This document shows positions 44,547 through 53,100 of a DNA stretch of 64,000 nucleotides, piece after piece. The position numbers were made by a program, and so were the translations under genes. A model generated the notes under the pieces. That model had not been told where the DNA came from. It ran no database searches and saw only the letters and a list, made by a program, of their open reading frames with translations. Where the stretch lies: assembly GCF_003711105.1 (NCBI RefSeq), contig NZ_CP023865.1:1586001-1650000 (forward strand), written 5' to 3'. Source of the DNA: Actinoplanes teichomyceticus ATCC 31121. GTDB lineage: Bacteria > Actinomycetota > Actinomycetes > Mycobacteriales > Micromonosporaceae. Numbering within the stretch: the first letter of the stretch is position 1; the number at the start of each line of letters is the position of its first letter.

Positions 44547-44951
44547 TCAACCGATCACACCGGTACGGCCCGCGAACGGCCTGCCGCTCTCCTGCTCCCA
44601 TGCCACGACGTTGCGCTCCTTCTCCTCCCGGGTCGGGGCCAGGAAGTCGAAATACTGCAGGACGACCGCCCGCGCCTCCTCGAAGGTGTAGGTGGCCGGA
44701 TCGGGAACCGGCCCCAGGCTCTCGATTGTCACGCCGCCCGGATGGCAGCGGAACACCGCCGAGTTGCCCTCGTACTCGGTGTACTCGGCCCGTCCCGCGG
44801 CCACCTCGTCGATGCATTCGAGAAGATTGATGCAGTCGGGGGCGTAGCCCTGGATGTCGCTGACGAGCTGAGAGCCGATGCGGACGAACCGTTTCGAGTC
44901 CACTCGGTAGTCCCGACGATTCTTGTCGTTCCGGAAGAACGTGATTCCCAT
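44547..44951 (-). CDS. Putative immunity protein for the EndoU-like toxin
   Basis: 134 residues, acidic, with ITFFRNDKNRRDYRVDSKRF, INLLECIDEVAAGRAEYTEYEG and TYTFEEARAVVLQYFDFLAP. The layout faintly recalls YacL-like small proteins, but I would not name a family. Its ATG shares a base with the TAA of the toxin gene (TAATG), the usual tight coupling of toxin and antidote. It has no signal peptide, so it would act in the cytoplasm by binding the nuclease. The function is inferred from position, size and the co-duplicated, co-decayed copy. Confidence 0.7.
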   Translation of the reverse strand: MGITFFRNDKNRRDYRVDSKRFVRIGSQLVSDIQGYAPDCINLLECIDEVAAGRAEYTEYEGNSAVFRCHPGGVTIESLGPVPDPATYTFEEARAVVLQYFDFLAPTREEKERNVVAWEQESGRPFAGRTGVIG

Positions 44952-45451
44952 TAATTCGCCTCGTTGATAGTCGGCCATGCGGAGGACCAGAAATTCGGAT
45001 TCGCGTCATTGTAGAAGCCTTGGATTTCGAGTCCGTTCGACTCTCCGATCCATTTGCCGGGCTCCTCGGGGTGGGGAGTGCTGTTCCGGAAGGCATCGTC
45101 GATCGCCTCGGCCACCCGCTGCGGCGTCCAGTTGTCCGGGAAGAACGTGCTGGACCCGTTCTTCTGATGCCAGTTCCCGTCCGGGCCGAGGATGTCGACC
45201 CGCGCGCGATACGTGCCGGACACATCCGTCCGCAGGATGATCTCGTTGCCGTTCGCGTCGAGCCGGACGCGGGCGCCGGGCGGGTTCTGGCCCAGGAACC
45301 TGTGGTGGAAACCGCTGCCCCTGGGCCTCGGCCGGGCGTTCATGTTGGTGTGGCCGTAGAAGATGTGCTCGTAACGGCGGTGCCGCCTCCTGCTGTTGAG
45401 CCACTGTTCGATGTGGCGGAAGATGCCGCCGGCGTGGCCCCGCCTACCCAC
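44951..45451 (-). CDS. EndoU-like nuclease toxin
   Basis: 166 residues. After a basic head comes the pattern of bacterial EndoU toxin domains: HIFYGH (His29), GFHHR (His49/50), GARVRL, GTYRARVDI, WHQKNGSSTFFPDNWTPQRV and GLEIQGFYND. The two histidines, the STFF strand and the terminal Tyr are candidate RNase active-site residues. It is encoded as a separate chain: its GTG overlaps the stop of the CpnT-like gene by 8 nt in another frame. In most polymorphic toxins these parts are fused. Translational coupling or frameshifting could join them. Confidence 0.75.
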   Translation of the reverse strand: MGRRGHAGGIFRHIEQWLNSRRRHRRYEHIFYGHTNMNARPRPRGSGFHHRFLGQNPPGARVRLDANGNEIILRTDVSGTYRARVDILGPDGNWHQKNGSSTFFPDNWTPQRVAEAIDDAFRNSTPHPEEPGKWIGESNGLEIQGFYNDANPNFWSSAWPTINEAN

Positions 45452-45938
45452 CCAGCACCGCGTCCATGGCCAGGCCGGTCAACTGGTCGAGGATCGTCTC
45501 GGTGATCATCTTGAAGATCGGGATCTCCGCCAGCGACGCGCCCAGGGTGGGCCCGGCGGTGGCGATGGCCTGCGTGATCTCGATCGCGAGCAGGGTCAGC
45601 TGGACGATGACATTGATCTTCAGAGTGAGCACGATCCCGGCGCACACCATGAGACCGGCCCCGATCATCGTGGCCGCGACCGCGCCGTTCTCCATGTTGA
45701 CCTTGGCGGCCTCCGGTCCCAGCCAGCTGTTCTGGAAGGCCTCGACAGCCGAACCCTGGTTCTCCACCCACACCGCCTGCGCCGCCGCGTGCGCGTCACC
45801 CACCCCGGCCCGCAGCGGCTCGGTGAAGGCCATCCAGGCCTGCCCCATCTCGAACAGCCTGGTCTCGTCCGCCTCCGGCCAGGTGTAGCCGAGCATGCCG
45901 AGAACGGACACCAGCTCACCCGGCAGTTGCAGTCCCAC
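45444..45938 (-). CDS. CpnT-like/WXG100-like N-terminal domain protein
   Basis: 164 residues. The opening LPGELVSVLGMLGYTWPEADETRL and following helices match the N-terminal domain of CpnT-type ESX toxins. A hydrophobic stretch at about residues 85-125 (AATMIGAGLMVCAGIVLTLK, IVQLTLLAIEI) could insert in membranes. The chain stops (TAG at 45444-45446) where a toxin domain would normally follow; that domain is the next, overlapping gene. It lies 6 nt after the WXG100 gene. Probably the export and delivery module for the nuclease. Confidence 0.75.
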   Translation of the reverse strand: MGLQLPGELVSVLGMLGYTWPEADETRLFEMGQAWMAFTEPLRAGVGDAHAAAQAVWVENQGSAVEAFQNSWLGPEAAKVNMENGAVAATMIGAGLMVCAGIVLTLKINVIVQLTLLAIEITQAIATAGPTLGASLAEIPIFKMITETILDQLTGLAMDAVLGG

Positions 45939-45944
45939 CCGCGG

Positions 45945-46277
45945 TCACCCGCCCAGCGCGTCGCGGTAGACCTGCGACATGTCGGTGTTGGACTCCTCGG
46001 TGTCGAGGTAGTTGACCGCCATCACCCGGGTCGTGGCCCCGACCTCGTCGATCTCGCCGGTGTTCTCCGTATAGCAGTCCACGGCCAACTCGTAGATCGC
46101 GTGGTACACCTCGCCGATCAGCGACCCGAGGTCGTCATTGCCCCACGGCTGTCCGAAGGCGGCCAACTGGGACTGGAAAGCCACCAGCTCGCCTCGGATC
46201 CGCTGGGCCGCGGAAATGATCCGGTCCCCGGAGGCCATCAGCGCGTCCGGATCGACCCGCATCCCTTCCGATGTCAC
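45945..46277 (-). CDS. WXG100 family protein with YxxxE motif
   Basis: 110 residues, two-helix Esx-like protein. The turn is W45-G-N, a slight variant of W-x-G. Y90-LDT-E94 near the C-terminus fits the YxxxD/E type VII export signal. It uses a GTG start and lies between the YbaB-like and the CpnT-like genes in an operon. It likely pairs with the CpnT-like protein for ESX export. Confidence 0.78.
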   Translation of the reverse strand: MTSEGMRVDPDALMASGDRIISAAQRIRGELVAFQSQLAAFGQPWGNDDLGSLIGEVYHAIYELAVDCYTENTGEIDEVGATTRVMAVNYLDTEESNTDMSQVYRDALGG

Positions 46278-46308
46278 ACCAACCGTCCTCTCCGTCGTCG
46301 CGGCGCGA

Positions 46309-47154
46309 TCAGGGCTCGTGGATGCCGGACATGATCCGGGCCAGGGCCTGCGTGTCCGCCCGCATCCGGTGCAGGCTGTCGTCCTGGAGCCCGGTGATCC
46401 GGCGACGGAACTCGCTCAGGTCGGTGGCGCCGGCCGCCCGTGCCCGGCCGGCGGCCTCCGCGCGCGCCTCCAGCGCGGCGTTCACCGCCGCCACGGTGGC
46501 CTCGGCGACGTCCTGCGACGGCCGGCGCAGGGCCGACGGATGCAGGTCCAGGGTCACCGTGTGACCGGACGGGTCGACCTCGGCGGCAACCAGGCCGTCG
46601 GGGTCGCCGCCGCGGCCCGGCGCCCCGGCATCCGCGTCGTCGCCGGTCACGGTGAGGTCGTGCGCGGCCCGTACGGCCGCACCGGTCTCGTCCAGCAGCT
46701 GCCGCAGCCCGGAAAGCCCCGGATCCCCGCGCATACCGGTGCGGTCGCCGACCTTCGCGATCGCCTCGGTGAGCCCGGCGCTGATCATGGCCATCGCCCG
46801 GGCGGCCTCGGCCTGCGCCGCCTCCAGCTGTGCGGCGAGCGCCCGCAGATCGGCGGCCGTGTCGCCGGCCGTCGCGCCCGGCGGGCTGGCCGGGCACGCC
46901 CGCAGCGCCGCGGACGACGCCTGCGCCAGCGCCTCGGCCACCTCCGGGCCGGTCAGGCGCATCAGCCGCGGATCCAGCTCGACCGACGACAACCGGCCGC
47001 TCTCGGCGACGGCCCGCACCGCCCCGTCCCGCGCGGAGCCGACGCCGCGCGGAACCTCGTCGCCCACCGGCGCGGGCGGGCCGGCCGGGGCCACCCGTGA
47101 TTCAGCCAGCCGGCGGCGCAGCCGGTCGAGCCGTTCGGCGAAGTCCGGATCCAT
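46309..47154 (-). CDS. YbaB/EbfC-like protein (EspL-like)
   Basis: 281 residues, rich in Ala, Arg and Glu, with two regions that look like YbaB folds: an N-terminal helix then SSVELDPRLMRLTGPEVAEALAQA, and later VAAEVDPSGHTVTLDLHPSALRRPSQDVAEATVAAVNAAL. ESX loci often encode such proteins (for example EspL), and YbaB proteins bind DNA. It is the first gene of the toxin operon. No membrane or signal segment. Start chosen at the ATG 47152-47154; longer in-frame sequence upstream is inside the neighbouring gene. Confidence 0.7.
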   Translation of the reverse strand: MDPDFAERLDRLRRRLAESRVAPAGPPAPVGDEVPRGVGSARDGAVRAVAESGRLSSVELDPRLMRLTGPEVAEALAQASSAALRACPASPPGATAGDTAADLRALAAQLEAAQAEAARAMAMISAGLTEAIAKVGDRTGMRGDPGLSGLRQLLDETGAAVRAAHDLTVTGDDADAGAPGRGGDPDGLVAAEVDPSGHTVTLDLHPSALRRPSQDVAEATVAAVNAALEARAEAAGRARAAGATDLSEFRRRITGLQDDSLHRMRADTQALARIMSGIHEP

Positions 47155-47192
47155 GGCGGTCAGCCTAGCCGCCCGGCGAAACGGCCGAGCGG

Positions 47193-50100
47193 CTAGAGAA
47201 CCGGACGGACCTGCGGCCGCAGCCGTTCGACGTGTGCGATCGCGTCCGCCCGCTCGACGTACCGGGTCTCGACCAGCGGCTCCCCGTCCCGGTCCAGCGC
47301 GCCCCAGCGCCCCGCCTCGTCGGCGATCAGGAACGCCGACGGGTGGATCACCACGGCCCGGTGCACCGGCGGAACGACCGGCTGGCCGGTCCGGTCCACC
47401 ACGCCGAGGCCGGTGCCCGCGTCGACCACGGCCAGGCCCTCGCCGGTGAAACCGTCGACCGGCCCGCCGTTGCTCAGCTCGGTGGCGAACAGCCGGTACC
47501 GCGGCTGCACCGCGATCCGCCCGTGCCGGTCGACGGCGCCCCAGCCGCCGCGCCGGACCAGCGCCAGCCCGCTGCGGAACGGCCGTACGTCGTCGAACCC
47601 ACCCGGCGCGATGATCCGGTCGGTCCGGTCGATGGCGAACCAGCCGCCCTCGGCGTCCCGGCTCACCCAGGCCAGCCCTTCGGCGAACCGGCCGACGGCC
47701 AGGTAGCCGGAGTCGGCGCCGATCAGCACCGCGCCGGACGGGCCGATCAGCTCCCAGGCCGGCGCATCCGGGCGGCGCACCCAGGCCATCCCCTCGGAGA
47801 ACGGCTGCACCTCGGCGTACCGGGGCTCGACCGCGGCCGCGTACCCCCACAGTCCGGTGCCGTCATCCCGCAACGGCGTGGGCGCCTCCGGCCGGCCCAG
47901 CACCTCGTCGCGGGTCCGCGGGTAGGGGCCCCAGCCGTCCCCGGACCGCTGGGAGATCACGTCGAGCGCCAGCTCCACCCGTTCCACCAGCTCCGGGTCG
48001 CCGCCCTGGCACAGGTCCAGGGCCCGCTCGAAGTGGTTCACCGCCTCCAGGAGCCGCCCCTGCTCGAACGCCGACCGACCGGCCAGCTCCCGGATCTCGG
48101 CCCGGATGCGGGCCGGCAGCTCCGGCGAGTCGGCCTGCGCGTAGAGCCGGTCCGCCTCGTCGAACTCGCCCCGCCACTGCAGCACGTGCGCCAGCCGGGC
48201 CTGCGCGATCGACACCGTCCGCGCCTCCCCGCCGGCCTCCGCGTGCCGCAGTCCCTCCCGCCCGTCGGCGAGCGCGTCGTCCAGCTCGCCCAACACCCGG
48301 GAGACGACCGCACGCAGGCTGAGCAGCCCGGCCCGGACGTTGTCCCGCTCGGCGAACTCCAACCGGTCACTCAACCGGTCGGCGAGGTCCCAGAGCCGGT
48401 CCGGCTCGTCGACGCGCTCCCGCAGGGTCGCCGGATCGAACATCCACGGGTAGGCGGCCAGGATCTGCTCCGGGTCGGCCCGGCGGCGGTCCGCCGGGGC
48501 GCGCTGATCGCGCCGCTGCCGGATCGGCCCGACGTCCGCGTCCGCCGCGCGGTCGTCCACACCTTTCCCGGTACGGACGTCCGCGTCCGCCGTGCGGTCG
48601 TCCGCGCCCTCCCCGGTACGGGCGTCGAGCGCCTCCCCGGCCGTGCTGCCGTCGCTGTTGTCGACCGGTTCGTCCGGGATGTTGTCGCCGTCGTCGTCGG
48701 CCGGTTCGTCCGGGACCTCCTCGCCGTCGTCGCCGACCGGTTCGTCCGGGACCTCCTCGCCGTCGTCGCCGACCGGTTCGTCCGGGACGTCCCCGCCCGG
48801 TGCCACCGGTGCCGGCTCCGTCTCCGCAGCCGGAAGCCCGGCAGGCCCCGGTTCCGCCGGAGCCTCCGGACCACTGAGGTCGGAGGCGGCCACAACGTGG
48901 TCCGTTTCGGACTCGCCGGGTGCGGCGGCACCGGCCGCCGGGACCTCCTCGTCCGAGCCGTGCTCCGCGTCGGTGCGGTGGTGACCGCCCGGTGCGCGAG
49001 CCACCCCGCCCGCCTCGGACAGCACCGCGGCCACGGGCTCGATTGCCGTCGCCGACCGCGATCCCGGAAGCGCGATATCGGGCGATCCGGGCAGCGCGGA
49101 TTCGGCGCGCTCATGCCGCCCGGGGTGCTCGCCGCCTTCCACCCGCTCATGCCGCCCGGCCCGCGGCGCGCCCGCACCATCCGGAGCCGGCCCGTCGCCC
49201 GGGACGCCGGCGTCCACAAAGTCCTGATCAGTACCGGGCAGAACGTCCGGTTCCTCGTCGGCCCGCGCGTGGCTGTGGTGCCCTGCGCCGCTCACCGGCC
49301 CGACAGCCTCCATCGGCCGGTGCTCCTGTGCCGGCCCGGCAGGACTCGTCTCAGCAACATGACCCGTCGCTGCCACGCCCGGAAGCTCCGCGACAGGCGG
49401 CGCTGCGGCTGCGGCGTCGCGCACGTCCGCATCGGCGGTCACCGCAGGATCAGGCATTTCCGCTGTGAGCCGCGCTGCCTCCGCAACACCGTGAACGTCT
49501 TCACCGCCGTGCTCCGGCCCCGCGAAGTCACCCGGAGCCCCCCGGTCGCCGAACCCGCCGTCCGCGACCGGACCAGCCGCCGTATCGCCGTCACCCGGAC
49601 CGGGGACTCCGGGGCCGCCGCCCTCGTCGTGAAGGCCGCCCCGCGGGTCCTCACCGGACTCCACCGCGTCCCGGTCGCCCACTTCCGCGGCATCGCGGCC
49701 CGAAGCGTCCGGCGGACGGACCTCGGCGGTCTCGTGCCGCGGGACGGCGCCCTGGTGATCGGTCTCGGCCGTCTCGTGCCGCGGGACGGCGCCCTGGTGA
49801 TCGGCTTCGGCGGTCTCGTGGTGCGAGCCGGCGTCCTGGTGCTGCGTCTGACCGGCCGCGAAGTCGGAACGGGCACCGTGGTCGTCCGGGTCCTTGACCT
49901 CCGCGTGTGACGCGTCGATCCGGGCGAACGCCACGGTGGGCTCGCCGTCCGTGGCGTCAGCGGCAACCGGCGCGGACGTTCCACCGAACGCCGCTGCCTG
50001 CCGCTCGATCTCCGCCCGGCTGGCGCCAGCCTCGGTGTGGCTCTGTGCGTCCCTCGTCAGCGTCCCGACGGCATCACTGTCGACGCCGATGCGCGCACCA

Positions 50101-53100
50101 TCGTCACTGTGCGAACCGTCGATGCGGTCCGCCCCGGCTTCCACCTCGTTCCACGGTTCGGTGTTGTCCCGGGCGTCAGCGGGTTCGCCCTCGTGCCAGA
50201 TCTGAGTGTGATCCTCGGCGTCGGCGGGTGCGGTTGCGTTCCACGCCTGGGTGTCGTCCTCAGCGTTGCCCAGCTCGGCGCCCCCGGCTACGCCGTCGCT
50301 CTCGGCGGTGCTCAGCTCCGCGTCGGTGGCCGGGCCGCTGCTCTCGACGTCGTCCCACTCCGAGCCGCCGTCGTGGAGGTCGTCGAGCGACTCGGCACGG
50401 TGCTGCGCATCGGCGCTCTCCGGGGTGTCGATGCCTTCCGGGAACCTGATCTCCGTGGCGCCGTGTGCACCTTCGTCGGCGTCGTCAATCGCTGCGGCGC
50501 TGAGGTCCGAGCCGCTGCCCTGCGGTCCGCTGGTCTCCGCGCCGCTGTACTCCGCGCCGGTGTACGCCCCGTCGTTGCTCTCGGCGTCGTCGAGCGGTGC
50601 GGCACCGAGCGCCAGGGAACTGCTCCCCGCGTCGCCGGGGTCCGTGTCGCTGGAGCTCGCATCGTCGGCTTCCGCGTCCCCGAGAGCCACGTGGTCGACG
50701 TCCGTCTCGTGCGGAGCCGTCTCGTGCGGAGCCGTGTCGTCGACGTCCGAGTCGTGCGGAGCCGCGTCGTCAAGGTCCCTGTCGTGCGGAGCCGCGTCGT
50801 CGACGTCCGTGTAGTGCAGAGCTGTGTCGTCGGTTTCCGAGCCGCCGAGTACCACCTCGGCGTCGACAGGCGGCGCGGTGGCCGATTCCTCGTCGTTGCG
50901 CGGGAAGTAGTTGATCTCGGTGTCGGCGCCCCGCGAGTCGCTGTCTTCGGCCTCCGTGGTCCCCGCGTCGTGGGTCTCGTCTTCTACCGTCTCGTGTTGG
51001 ACCGTCTGGTCTTCGGTCGTTGCGTCCGTGACCGTCTGGTCTTCGGTCGTTGCGTCCGTGACCGTCTGGTCTTCGGCCGTCTCGTCCGCAACCGTCTGGT
51101 CTTCGGTCGTTGCGTCCGCGACCGTCTGGTCTTCGGCCGTCTCGTCCTCGACCGTCCAGTCTTCGGTAGTTTCGCCCTCGACCGTCTCGTCTACGGCCGG
51201 CGCGAACCAGCCGGCCGGTTTGGCCGCGGCCTCCTGCGTTGCCGCGCCTTCCGGAGCGGCCAGGGGCGAGATCTCGGGCACGGGCGTCTCCGCGCCGAGC
51301 CCGCTCAGCGACAGCAGCCAGCCCAGCCCGCGCGGCTCCTCCGCCTGCGGTTCCGGCGCTGCGATCGGCCCCTGAGTCGCGGACTCCGCGGTGACCGGCA
51401 CGCCCGCCTCGGCGAGTGGGGCTCCTATCCCCGCCGCGTCCACTTCCGCGAGTGGGGCTCCCATCCCCGAAGCCTCCACTTCGGCGAACGGGGCTTCCGT
51501 CCCCGGCGCGTCGACTTCGGCGAACGGGGCTTCCGTCCCTGAGGTGTCGACTTCGGCGAACAGCATCCCCGTGCCGGGTGCGTTCGTCTCGGCGAACGGC
51601 ATCCCCGTGCCGGGCGCGCTGGTCTCCGTGAGCGGCCCGGTCTCCGTGAGCGGCCCGGTCTCCGTGAGCGGCATCCCGGTTCCAACCGCGTCCGCTCCGG
51701 CGAACGGCATCCCGCGGACCGCTGCGTCCGGCTCCGCCGGTGATCCTCCGACCGCTGACCGGTCCGCCTCGAAGGGTTCGGGCGCGCCATGGGCGGCCGG
51801 GGCGGGGCGGCGCGGGTCGATCACCCGGGTGTGCTCCTCCGGAGCGAACGGCGCGGCCTCCCGGCCGTGTGCCTGCCCTCGGGGGTCGAGATCGAGCCGC
51901 CGGGTGTCCTCCAGGCCCGCGTGGTCGTCGGGACGGAACGGCCCGGCGGCCGGCCCGCCGGCCTCCGCGTAGCCGGCCGCGGCCGGTGTGGCGCGCTTCG
52001 GGTCGAAGCCGGGAGTCTGTGCGGGCGAGTCCTCGGCGGGTCCGGCGTGACCCGGGTCGAAGGCTTGCCGGTACGCGCCGGCGTCCGCCCGCCGCGGGTC
52101 CAGCGGCCGGGTCGGCTCGTCGCCCTGCCCGGACACGGCGGGGTCCATCGGCCGGGCCTGAGCGGAGCGCATCGGTTGACCGGCGCGGCGCAGGTCGAGC
52201 GGCCGGGTGCGCTCCTCCTCGTACTCGGGCTGGTACTCCTGCGCCGCTCCGATGTCGCCGGATGGCACGCCGTGATACGGATCGGCGGGCTGGAATCCAC
52301 CCTGCGACCCGGCCGGAGCGGCGATGCCGGACACCGGGGCGCTCCCGGAGATCGGCCCCGCGACGCCGGAGACCGGCGCGTTCCCGGAGACCGGCCGCGC
52401 GATGCCGGACACCGGCGCGCTTCCCGAGACCGGGCGGCTGCCCGGCACGGGTCCGGTGATGCCGGAGACCGGCCCGGCGATCCCGGAGACCGGAACGGGG
52501 CCGGCGGCCTCGGAGACCGGAGCAACGCCCGGGACCGGCCCGGCGATGCCGGAGACCGGGCCCGAGGCGATGCCGGAGACCGGGGCGGACGCGATGCCGG
52601 AGACCGGGGCGGACGCGATGCCGGAGACCGGGGCGGACGCGATGCCGGAAACCGGCGCGGAGGCGATGCCGGAAACCGGGGCGGACGCGATGCCGGAGAC
52701 CGGCGCGGGTCCCATACCGGAGACGTGCTGCTCAGCGGCCCATCCGGCGTCGTCGTGACGATACTCGCCCGGACCGACCGGCCCGGAGACCGGACGGACC
52801 GGCCCGGAGACCGGACCGACCGGATTCTGACCGGGCACGGAAGCCCAACCGGGGTGAGCCCCCGCCTGCCCGGGCGGCACGGGACCGCCGGGCGCCTGAC
52901 CGCCCTGGCCCGGAACGCCGGAGCCCGGCCCACCCCGCATCGGCGTCTGGCCCGGAACGCTCGGCCCCTGCCCAGCGTGCGTCGGCGCCCGTCCGGGAGC
53001 GGTGGGATCCGACCCGGGGTGGCCGTCCGGCCGGTGACCGGGCGCTACCGAAGTGTGCCCGGGAGCGGTCGGATACACCGCGGCGGGCGGCATGGCGGGT

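Noticed and set aside
43553..45451. Duplication created by an insertion sequence
   Set aside because: No transposase or terminal inverted repeats flank the duplicated segment; unequal crossing-over between related sequences is enough.
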